Shown: positions 1-6,351 of the stretch, piece by piece
Numbering within the stretch: the first letter of the stretch is position 1
How the letters are laid out: each line of letters starts with the position of its first letter
Assembly (NCBI GenBank): GCA_030641505.1
Contig: DAOWHI010000122.1
Coordinates: 1 to 7,471, forward strand
Reading direction: 5' to 3'
DNA: 7,471 nucleotides
From: Gemmatimonadota bacterium
GTDB lineage: Bacteria; Gemmatimonadota; Gemmatimonadetes; JACCXV01; JAHWKZ01
The notes under the pieces: generated by a model
Databases searched by the model: none
Seen by the model: the letters and a program-made list of their open reading frames with translations, nothing else
Told to the model about the DNA's origin: nothing
Program-made: the position numbers and the translations under genes

Positions 1-545
1 CCACTTCCCACTTCTTCCACTGCCACCTTTGCATCGACAGGAACGGTGATCTGGTCTGACTCCAACTCCACGATCGCGTCACGTAACTCAGCCGCTCGTT
101 CGTATTCCTCGTTGTCGACCGCTTGTCGGAGCTCGCGACGCATCGTCGCCAATCGGGCTTCTGGGCCAGCAGGTACTTGTACACCTTCGTCTTCGCAGAT
201 ACCGACATGCTCATTGGAGCCATGAATCCGTCGCAGCAACGCGCTCATTTCTTGCTCAAACGTGGTGTAGCATCGAGAGCACCCGAGCCTACCGGTCTTG
301 CGAAACTGTCGGAACGTACACCCACACCGGGGGCAAGCTGCATTGGTATTGGTGGCGCTGGTGAAGATCGGTGCACCCATCTCGGACAGGAAATCCGACA
401 GCGGAGCTTGGGATCCCGGCGAAGGACTCTTGAGTCCGCGCTCCTCTGCGCACGATTGACACAGATGAAGGGTTTCGGTCTCGTCGTTCACGATCTGAGT
501 GAAGTGAACGCTGGCCGGGTTCTCGTGGCAATCTTCACACAACAT
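1..545 (-). CDS. mcsA: McsA-like zinc-finger/UVR-motif protein (3' end outside window)
   Basis: Reading leftward from an ATG at 545-543, the frame stays open to the window edge (181 codons), so the C-terminus is missing. The start MLCEDCHENPASVHFTQIVN is typical of McsA. Four CxxC pairs are visible: C3/C6, C29/C32, C71/C74 (with an extra C76) and C89/C92. The second pair of motifs surrounds the family hallmark FRKTGRLGC..CY. A UVR (UvrB/UvrC) helical-hairpin motif lies at about residues 129-163, containing LRQAVDNEEYERAAELRD. An AGGA at 557-554, eight bases before the ATG, supports this start. In Firmicutes McsA is a zinc-binding activator of the arginine kinase McsB, which marks proteins for ClpC-ClpP; outside Firmicutes similar proteins are often annotated only as UvrB/UvrC-motif proteins. 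The partner genes, if present, would lie just past the left edge. Family identity is solid; the McsB-activating role is inferred. Confidence 0.88.
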   Translation of the reverse strand, partial: MLCEDCHENPASVHFTQIVNDETETLHLCQSCAEERGLKSPSPGSQAPLSDFLSEMGAPIFTSATNTNAACPRCGCTFRQFRKTGRLGCSRCYTTFEQEMSALLRRIHGSNEHVGICEDEGVQVPAGPEARLATMRRELRQAVDNEEYERAAELRDAIVELESDQITVPVDAKVAVEEVGS

Positions 546-637
546 CACTTCAATCCTGGTCAAAGGGCTTCACTGCAGGTGCCTACAAGGTAATTACGCT
601 GCCACACCGAGTAAAACGCACCGCCATGTGGCGATGT
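546..637 (-). other. Intergenic gap between lolD and mcsA-like gene
   Basis: This is the only gap longer than about 25 bases in the window. It holds the candidate hairpin at 636-613 and then the mcsA leader with its AGGA ribosome-binding site at 557-554. An AT-rich GTAATTAC palindrome lies at 597-590 on the minus strand, but I could not match it to a well-spaced -35/-10 pair. The gap suggests that mcsA may be transcribed separately, but no promoter can be called with confidence. Confidence 0.5.
613..636 (-). terminator. Possible short intrinsic terminator after lolD
   Basis: On the minus strand, beginning one base after the lolD stop codon, CATCGCC (636-630) pairs with GGCGGTG (625-619) around an ACAT loop. 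This gives a seven-base-pair stem with one T-G wobble. Two bases later comes a run of only four T residues (616-613). The position is right for a terminator closing the lysS-lolCD operon, but the stem and T tract are short, so it may be weak, partial or only an mRNA 3' end stabiliser. Confidence 0.4.
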
Positions 638-1396
638 TCAAACCCCCGTTGGGTTCGACCACCCCTCGGGAGCCACGCCAGCGGTGACCGGGACCACGAC
701 ACCGTCGTCCAAACGCAAGAGACGGTCCGTCCTGCCCGCCAGACGCTCGTCATGGGTCGCCACCACGAACGCCACTCGTTTCTCTCTCGCCAAGCTGAAC
801 ATCAAATCGTGCAGGTGCTCGCTGTTGGCGCGGTCCAGATTACCCGATGGCTCGTCGGCAAGGATTACCATCGGCTCATGAACCAGCGCCCTCGCGAATG
901 CGACTCGCTGCTGCTCCCCACCGGACAGCGCACTCGGTCGGTGGGACAACCGCTCACCCAAACCCACCTCCTCCAGAACCGCGCGGGCCTTGCGCTTCGC
1001 CGTATCGTCGTCGACACCCTGGATACGAAGCGGCAGGGTTACGTTTTCCAGTGCCGAGAACTCCATCAGCAAATGGTGAAACTGAAAAACGAAGCCCAGC
1101 AGCTTACTGCGAACGCTCGACAACTCGCTGTCAGACAACTGGCTCAGGCGCTGACCGGCCAGCACAACCCGACCGCGGGTCGGCCGATCGAGACCACCCA
1201 AAAGGTGCAGGAGAGTGCTCTTCCCCGCCCCCGAGGCGCCCACGATTCCCACCGTCTCGCCGGGTTCCACCTCCATATCGACGCCCCGCAGCACCACCAA
1301 CGGACCACCACCACCCGGGTACTCCTTGTGCAGACGATGCGCCACCAGTAATGGGCTGTCGGCCCCAAACTGTCGATCACTCATACCGGATGGCAT
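638..1396 (-). CDS. lolD: LolD: ATPase of the lipoprotein-releasing ABC transporter
   Basis: This is the cytoplasmic ATPase that drives release of outer-membrane lipoproteins from the inner membrane to the periplasmic carrier LolA. The 252-residue product has every ABC motif: Walker A GASGAGKS at 53-60, the Q-loop glutamine at 105, signature LSGGEQQR at 157-164, Walker B VILADE at 177-182, D-loop SGNLD at 184-188, and H-loop histidine at 215. The Q-loop context FQFHHLLMEFSALENV is characteristic of LolD rather than of MacB- or FtsE-type ATPases. The gene follows the permease directly. From ATG 1396-1394 it overlaps that gene by 20 bases. An in-frame ATG at 1384-1382 would shorten the protein to 248 residues and give an ATGAGTGA overlap of eight bases. 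Neither start has a good Shine-Dalgarno sequence, as expected for translational coupling. The C-terminus extends slightly beyond the family norm of about 230 residues. Confidence 0.93.
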   Translation of the reverse strand: MPSGMSDRQFGADSPLLVAHRLHKEYPGGGGPLVVLRGVDMEVEPGETVGIVGASGAGKSTLLHLLGGLDRPTRGRVVLAGQRLSQLSDSELSSVRSKLLGFVFQFHHLLMEFSALENVTLPLRIQGVDDDTAKRKARAVLEEVGLGERLSHRPSALSGGEQQRVAFARALVHEPMVILADEPSGNLDRANSEHLHDLMFSLAREKRVAFVVATHDERLAGRTDRLLRLDDGVVVPVTAGVAPEGWSNPTGV

Positions 1397-2615
1397 CCAC
1401 TGGGGTCATGCGCGCGGCCTGCGAAGCTGGGTACCACGTCGCCGCCAGGCTGATCAACAAGCTGGCGGCTGCGATCCACAAAACCCCCCACGGCTCCACG
1501 TCTACCGGCAAGGTGTCAATGAAGTAAACGTCGCCGGGAAGTGAAATGAACCGATAGCGGGCAAGTAGAAGCGCGGCCACGAGCCCTGCCAGAGTGCCGA
1601 GACCCGTGCCGACGACGCCGATCAGGGCACCTTGGTAGACGAAAACTCTTCGAATCGATCGGCCCTCTAGCCCCATCGAGCGCAAGATCCCGATCTCTTT
1701 CGTCTTGTCCATCACGATCATCGTCAGCGTGCTGATGATGTTGAACGCGGCCACCAGCACGATGAGAATCAATATAATGAACATCGCCTTCTTCTCCAAT
1801 CGCAGCGCCGCAAAAAGGGGCTGATTCAGCTCGATCCAAGTGGTCACATAAAACGGCCCCTCGAGCTCATCGACAACCATCTCGCCGATGTCCTTCGCCT
1901 CCCAAATATCAGACACCCTGGCCGCGACCCCGTAAGCGATATCCCCCGATTGGAGATACTGCTGCATCGATTCAAGGGAGGCATAAACGAACTTCGAATC
2001 GTACTCGAAGAGCCCGCTCTTGAAGGTGCCCGCGAGGATGAATTTCTGGAGCTTGGGCACCATCCCATGAAGCGGCGAGACAGCCGCCACTTCAGGCGTG
2101 GTCACAGTCAGCGTGTCGCCGGGGAATGCCCCCAACCGATCGGCCAGCAGATAACCGACAACGACCTTCGGGTAAGGCTCATTCGGAGACTGAAGCAAGT
2201 CATAGCGGCCTGACACGATCTGGTTCTTGGTGTCAGCAACTTGCGATTCGAGATCCGGATCTACGCCGCGGATCACCGCCCCTTCGTTGCGGCCCCGACC
2301 ATGGCCAATGATCCCCTCGGTGTAGATGAACGGAGCGGCACCCACTATGCCTGGCGTGGCGGCGATTCTCTCCAGCGCGTCACGATACTCGGTCAGCGGC
2401 TCGGAGTTGTACTTCTGCACGATGAGGTGCGGGGTATTGGTGAGGATCTTGTCTCTCAAATCGCGCTGCAATCCACTCATCACGCTCATCACGATGACCA
2501 ACGCGGCGACCCCAACGAACACTCCTCCGATCGCGATCAAACCGATCACAGAGATCACTCCCGATCGGCGTTTGGACGTCAGGTAACGGAGCGCGATTTG
2601 CCACTCGAGACTCAC
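1377..2615 (-). CDS. lolC: LolC/LolE/LolF-type lipoprotein-releasing permease
   Basis: This inner-membrane permease works with LolD to extract mature lipoproteins from the membrane. The 412-residue product has the standard layout: one N-terminal membrane helix (about 19-46), a large periplasmic domain (about 47-275), and three C-terminal helices (about 278-302, 328-352 and 375-396) forming the FtsX-like domain. Family marks include the start LEWQIALRYLTSKRRSGVIS, the segment LFAALRLEKKAMFIILILIV before helix 2, and KTKEIGILRSMGLEGRSIRR after it. The start is a GTG at 2615-2613 whose last two bases begin the lysS TGA stop (GTGA overlap), with a GGGG seven bases upstream. Only one permease gene lies beside lolD. 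A LolDF-type homodimeric complex is therefore likely, although a second permease could be elsewhere. The exact letter (C, E or F) cannot be decided from the sequence alone. Confidence 0.92.
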   Translation of the reverse strand: MSLEWQIALRYLTSKRRSGVISVIGLIAIGGVFVGVAALVIVMSVMSGLQRDLRDKILTNTPHLIVQKYNSEPLTEYRDALERIAATPGIVGAAPFIYTEGIIGHGRGRNEGAVIRGVDPDLESQVADTKNQIVSGRYDLLQSPNEPYPKVVVGYLLADRLGAFPGDTLTVTTPEVAAVSPLHGMVPKLQKFILAGTFKSGLFEYDSKFVYASLESMQQYLQSGDIAYGVAARVSDIWEAKDIGEMVVDELEGPFYVTTWIELNQPLFAALRLEKKAMFIILILIVLVAAFNIISTLTMIVMDKTKEIGILRSMGLEGRSIRRVFVYQGALIGVVGTGLGTLAGLVAALLLARYRFISLPGDVYFIDTLPVDVEPWGVLWIAAASLLISLAATWYPASQAARMTPVDAIRYE

Positions 2616-4165
2616 AAATCGACCCCGTCTTCTACAATCGGCTGATCCGTGTCTTCCCCTTCAGTCACTCTCCCATCCTCGGGCCGTAACGCTGGGAACA
2701 GGATGACGTCCCGGATGGAGGGTTGGTCCGTTAGGAACATCACCAGGCGATCGATGCCGATTCCCATACCTGCGGTTGGCGGCATCCCGTACTCAAGAGC
2801 TCTCAAGAAATCTTCGTCGACGACGTTCGGCGCCTCGAGGTCCCCAGTGGCGGCCAGGTCGGCTTGATCCTCGAACCGGCGCCGCTGATCGCGGGGGTCA
2901 TTGAGCTCACTGAAAGCGTTTGCCCACTCGCGACCGAACAGGTACGCCTCGAATCGTTCCACCAAACGGGAATCGCGCGAATGGGCCTTCGCGAGGGGCG
3001 ATGTCGCTCGCGGATGATCGATCACAAATACCGGCCCTTCAAGAGTCGGCTCAACGAGATGATCAAAGAGCGCCTCCAAGATCTTGCCCTCTCGCTCCTG
3101 TTCCGAGATCTCGACTTCGTGTCGCTTGGCCTCCGCTGCCAGGGCCGAGCGTGACAGGTCATCGATCGCTACACCGCGCTCCGCAAGCGCGTCCAGAAAC
3201 CCAATGCGTGGCCACGGCGGTGTCGCGTCCACGGTCCGACCCTGGTAGGTAATCTCCGTGCCGCCGGTCAGCTCACCTACCAAGCCGACCAAAAGCTCCT
3301 CGGCCAATGCCATGAAGTCCTCGTAATCGGCATACGCCTGGTAGAACTCGAGCATCGTGAACTCCGGGCTATGAAACCGATCGATGCCCTCGTTGCGGAA
3401 GTCCTTGGCTACTTCGTAGACGCGCTCGAGGCCGCCGACGACACAACGCTTGAGATACAATTCATCGGCAATACGCAAATACAAGGGAATCCCCAGTGTT
3501 TGGTGATGCGTGACAAAGGGGCGAGCCGTCGCGCCGCCATACACGGGTTGTAGAACAGGCGTCTCGACCTCTAGGAAGCCGCGTCTCTCGAGCTCGTTTC
3601 TCAGACAGCGGATGATCCGGGACCGGCGCTCAAAGACCCGCCTGGCCTCTGGTCGGACCGCAAGATCGGCGTAGCGCTGTCGATAACGGAACTCGCGGTC
3701 GACCACGCGGTGATACGTACGGTCTCCGTCCTCTGACTCCACGAGCTTGCCAAACGGTAGAGGTCGCAGAGCCTTGGCGAGCAGCGCCGCCTCGCCTACC
3801 CGCACGGTGATCTCTCCCGTTCGTGTGCGAAACAAATGACCCGCAACTCCCACGAAATCTCCGATGTCCAAGTGATCGACTAGATCGTAAGAGTCACCAA
3901 GCTCGTCCTGACGCAGATATGCCTGTATGCGACCCGACCGGTCGGCCAGATGAGAGAACGTCGTCTTCCCATGCCGGCGAATGGCGACAACCCGACCCGC
4001 GATTCGGCACTCGATATCCGGCCCGTCATCCTGGAAAGCTTCAAGTAGATCCGCAGCCAGGTCGGTCACCCCCCAAGACGAGGGATACGGATCGATTCCA
4101 ATACGCTCGAGCTCAACGAGCTTTGACAGTCGGACCGATATCGGATCAGTCTCTGGGTCAGGCAT
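2612..4165 (-). CDS. lysS: Lysyl-tRNA synthetase, class II
   Basis: This cytoplasmic enzyme charges tRNA-Lys with lysine using ATP. The 517-residue product matches bacterial class II LysRS in length and order. An N-terminal OB-fold anticodon-binding domain covers about 52-130, with IAGRVVAIRRHGKTTFSHL. Motif 1 is at about 177-207 (RRGFLEVETPVLQPVYGG follows it), motif 2 at 254-277 with the catalytic F256-R257-N258-E259, and motif 3 at 464-476 (AGMGIGIDRL, R473). The segment EWANAFSELND at 413-423 is also typical. All catalytic landmarks are present, so the gene looks functional. The last 20 or so residues form an acidic tail (TEGEDTDQPIVEDGVDL) beyond the conserved core. ATG 4165 overlaps the 3' end of prfB by eight bases, with a weak GGGA upstream, so its translation is probably coupled to prfB. 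The prfB-lysS pairing is common in bacteria. Confidence 0.97.
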   Translation of the reverse strand: MPDPETDPISVRLSKLVELERIGIDPYPSSWGVTDLAADLLEAFQDDGPDIECRIAGRVVAIRRHGKTTFSHLADRSGRIQAYLRQDELGDSYDLVDHLDIGDFVGVAGHLFRTRTGEITVRVGEAALLAKALRPLPFGKLVESEDGDRTYHRVVDREFRYRQRYADLAVRPEARRVFERRSRIIRCLRNELERRGFLEVETPVLQPVYGGATARPFVTHHQTLGIPLYLRIADELYLKRCVVGGLERVYEVAKDFRNEGIDRFHSPEFTMLEFYQAYADYEDFMALAEELLVGLVGELTGGTEITYQGRTVDATPPWPRIGFLDALAERGVAIDDLSRSALAAEAKRHEVEISEQEREGKILEALFDHLVEPTLEGPVFVIDHPRATSPLAKAHSRDSRLVERFEAYLFGREWANAFSELNDPRDQRRRFEDQADLAATGDLEAPNVVDEDFLRALEYGMPPTAGMGIGIDRLVMFLTDQPSIRDVILFPALRPEDGRVTEGEDTDQPIVEDGVDL

Positions 4166-5280
4166 CAGTTCCCGGTGTTGCGGTTTGCTTCAGGTAAGCC
4201 TCCATGAACCCGATGAGATGTTGTCCCTCAAGCACCCCTTCGACATCGGATGTCTCGAACCCGGTGCGATGGTCCTTTACCATCGTGTAGGGGTGGAGCA
4301 CGTACGACCTGATCTGGCTGCCAAACGCGATTTCCTTCTTCTCCGCTTCAAGCTCCTCACGTGACTTCTCGCGCTCAGCTTTGAGGTACTGATGGAGCCG
4401 CGACGTCAATAGTCGCATCGCCGTCTCGCGATTCCGGTGCTGACTGCGCTCGGCTTGACTCTGAACGACGATCCCTGTTGGAAGATGGGTAATCCGCACT
4501 GCGCTATCTGTCTTGTTAACGTGCTGTCCTCCAGCACCGCTGGCACGGTAGGTGTCGACCTTCAAGTCCTTGTCTTTAATCTCCACGCTTATCTCGTCTG
4601 ACACATCCGGGTACACAAACACCGAGGCAAAGGAGGTGTGCCGCCGAGCGGCGGAATCAAAGGGACTTATCCGCACGAGTCGGTGGACGCCTTTCTCAGC
4701 TTTGAGGTAACCATAGGCATGCTCGCCCGTAATCGCGATCGTGACTCGGTCGATTCCCGCCTCTTCACCTTCCTGAATATCGATGATCTGGTAGTCGTAG
4801 CCGTTGTTCTCGAGCCATCGCGTGTACATGCGCATGAGGATCGAGGCCCAGTCTTGGCTCTCGGTGCCGCCGGCTCCAGGGTGAATGGTGAGAATCGCGT
4901 CGCGGAGATCGTCCGGGTCGCTCAGCATTCCCCTCAGTTCCAGACGGCTCAGCCGATCGGCGACGGCCCCCTCGAGCGCACCAAACTCCTCCCACAGACT
5001 GGGGTCTTCCTCGCCTTCTAGCAGTGACAGCATCTCGCCCGCTTCATCGATCTCGACGCGAAGCGCATCGTACTCTCCAACCCAGGACTGGTTCTGTTTG
5101 ATCTCGGCTAGTGTCGCCCGCGCGCGCTCGTTATCTACCCAAAAATCGGGCGCCGCGGACTCAGTCTCGAGCGCGGCTACACGCTCTCGCTTGGAAGGCA
5201 GGTCAAAGATAGCTCCCGAGGAGCTCGAGCCGCTCCTCTAGTTGCGACAATCGGCGGCGGTGGTCTCGTGCGTCACTCAT
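4158..5280 (-). CDS. prfB: Peptide chain release factor 2 (programmed +1 frameshift)
   Basis: RF2 reads UAA and UGA stop codons and triggers peptide release on the ribosome. Translation starts at ATG 5280-5278 (GAGG at 5288-5285, four bases upstream) and reads 25 codons, MSDARDHRRRLSQLEERLEL then LGSYL, to an in-frame TGA at 5205-5203. Skipping the single T at 5205 joins 5280-5206 to 5204-4158. This gives a 373-residue RF2 continuing DLPSKRERVAALETE. In the joined protein the SPF stop-recognition tripeptide falls at 205-207 and the GGQ catalytic motif at 250-252, the same numbers as in E. coli RF2. Residue 246 is alanine, as in most bacteria, rather than the threonine of E. coli K-12. The downstream frame lacks a natural start for the missing N-terminal helices, so ordinary gene callers will truncate it to an internal ATG at 5033. 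It lies 21 bases after the cyclase gene and overlaps lysS by eight. Confidence 0.96.
5202..5217 (-). promoter_or_regulatory. prfB programmed +1 frameshift site
   Basis: The minus-strand sequence GGGAGCTATCTTTGAC contains the conserved slippery CTT TGA C core. The CTT codon is at 5208-5206, the TGA stop at 5205-5203, and the +1 frame resumes with GAC at 5204-5202. An SD-like GGGAGCT lies upstream in the same register as the AGGGGGT of E. coli prfB, keeping GGAG complementary to 16S rRNA. In the known mechanism, low RF2 slows UGA reading, the CTT-decoding tRNA slips by one base, and full-length RF2 is made, giving negative feedback. Confidence 0.95.
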
Positions 5281-5301
5281 TGGGCCTCGCAAGATAGCGC
5301 A

Positions 5302-6327
5302 TCATGCTTCCTCTCGCTCAATCATCATGCTGCTGGTAGCCTTGGTCTGTTGATCGGCCAAGTCACCCCGCCGATCGACCACATACAGTGACCCCTTAAA
5401 CGATTTGGCATAGTGCTTCATCTCGGTCGCCAGCTCGCTCACTTTCGCGGGGTGAGTAAACTGGCGGCGAACGTTAGTGACACAGCCGATTGACAACGTC
5501 ATCAGTGGTATTTCGCGAACCCTACCCTGCCGATCCTCGGCGATATAGAAGCCACGCTCTCGGTCTTCGTCAGGGTACTGCAGGGACATCAGTGTATCGA
5601 ACGTCTCGATGACCGCGTTTGAAACTCGAGCCAGGTCTTCGAACGGTACCGTGTAGATGAAGTCGTCCCCACCAATGTGACCCACAAACCCACTCGATGA
5701 AAGCCTTCGCACCGTGTCTCGGAGGATTAAGGAGAGAATCCAGATTACCGTGTCACCGCGCGGGTACGAGTAGACGTCGTTAAACTCCTTGAACGAATCG
5801 ATATCAGCGTAGCACACAGCGAACCGCTCACCGCCAGCAATCCTGCGCTCAATCTCATGCTGAATGATCTTCGTACCGGGCAACATCGTCGACGGGTGAA
5901 CCGCGACGTCCCGAGCCACTCGTTTGAGTACCATCCTCAGCCGCAGCCGCTGCTCACGACCAGAGTGCGTACCGCTCAGGAACTCATCAGCACCGCTCTC
6001 GAAGCTGTTTGCGATCTGTTCCACCTGATGCTCGCGCGACATGAACACGATGGGCACGACCGAGTTGAACGAATCCGCCTTGAGCCGCCGGCACAGCTCC
6101 GAGGCGATCACGAAGTCGTCATCGGCATCCAGCACGACGAGATCCACGATTCCCCGATCGAGTGCCTGCCGAACTTCCGCGGTGGTCTCCAGAGGAGTGA
6201 TGTGGCCGCCTTGCTCCTCGACAAACCGCTCTAACGACTCCGGGATACGCGACGCGTGGGACAGGTAGAGCACGTTGAGGCTCATAGGTTCTTCAAGCTG
6301 TGGGGTTGCTGGGGAGGGCGCAACCAC
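5302..6327 (-). CDS. Receiver-like + GGDEF domain protein (putative diguanylate cyclase)
   Basis: This is probably a cytoplasmic enzyme making cyclic di-GMP from two GTP. Residues about 16-138 form a receiver-like fold with the phospho-acceptor position D67 (VVLD). The usual acidic pair after strand 1 is replaced by LSHAS, and the conserved lysine after strand 5 is missing (GADEFLSGTH, 112-121). The GGDEF domain covers about 150-318. Metal/GTP residues D175 (YADIDSFK) and guanine contacts N183 and D192 are kept, and the signature reads GGDDF (219-223) instead of GGDEF. No RxxD inhibitory site precedes it (SSSG at 210-213). There are no membrane segments. The GTG start at 6327 has AGGGG nine bases upstream; an in-frame ATG at 6285 begins exactly at the domain (MSLNVLYLSH) and is a real alternative giving 327 residues. 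It sits 24 bases after the receptor gene and 21 before prfB. Activity is inferred; the conservative E-to-D change may lower it. Confidence 0.85.
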   Translation of the reverse strand: MVAPSPATPQLEEPMSLNVLYLSHASRIPESLERFVEEQGGHITPLETTAEVRQALDRGIVDLVVLDADDDFVIASELCRRLKADSFNSVVPIVFMSREHQVEQIANSFESGADEFLSGTHSGREQRLRLRMVLKRVARDVAVHPSTMLPGTKIIQHEIERRIAGGERFAVCYADIDSFKEFNDVYSYPRGDTVIWILSLILRDTVRRLSSSGFVGHIGGDDFIYTVPFEDLARVSNAVIETFDTLMSLQYPDEDRERGFYIAEDRQGRVREIPLMTLSIGCVTNVRRQFTHPAKVSELATEMKHYAKSFKGSLYVVDRRGDLADQQTKATSSMMIEREEA

Positions 6328-6351
6328 AATGCCATTCCCCTGGCTGGAGAT

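Noticed and set aside
558..563. TTGACC on the minus strand as a -35 promoter box for mcsA
   Set aside because: It lies only about 13 bases before the start codon, leaving no room for a -10 box and a leader.
558..564. GGTCAAA upstream of the mcsA-like gene, resembling one half of a CtsR heat-shock repressor operator
   Set aside because: CtsR operators need two such heptads in tandem about three bases apart. Only one is present, and no second copy appears on either side.
123..593. Plus-strand frame of 156 codons across the mcsA-like gene
   Set aside because: The minus strand encodes clear McsA motifs through the same bases; the plus translation has no family resemblance.
626..1527. Long plus-strand open frames (626-1351 and 847-1527) opposite lolD and the end of lolC
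   Set aside because: They are antisense to a gene with full ABC-ATPase motifs, show no recognisable domain and have low-complexity Pro/Arg/His-rich translations, as expected for shadow frames in GC-rich DNA.
5033..5205. prfB as a pseudogene or a shorter RF2 starting at the internal ATG 5033
   Set aside because: The upstream frame encodes the expected RF2 N-terminal helices, and the stop sits precisely in the conserved recoding motif, so programmed frameshifting explains it better than damage.
6282..6335. A 17-codon minus-strand frame from ATG 6335 whose TGA overlaps the alternative ATG 6285 of the cyclase gene, like a leader peptide
   Set aside because: The AGGGG ribosome-binding sequence ends one base before this ATG, too close to serve it, while it is well spaced for the GTG at 6327. 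No regulatory signature was seen in the peptide.
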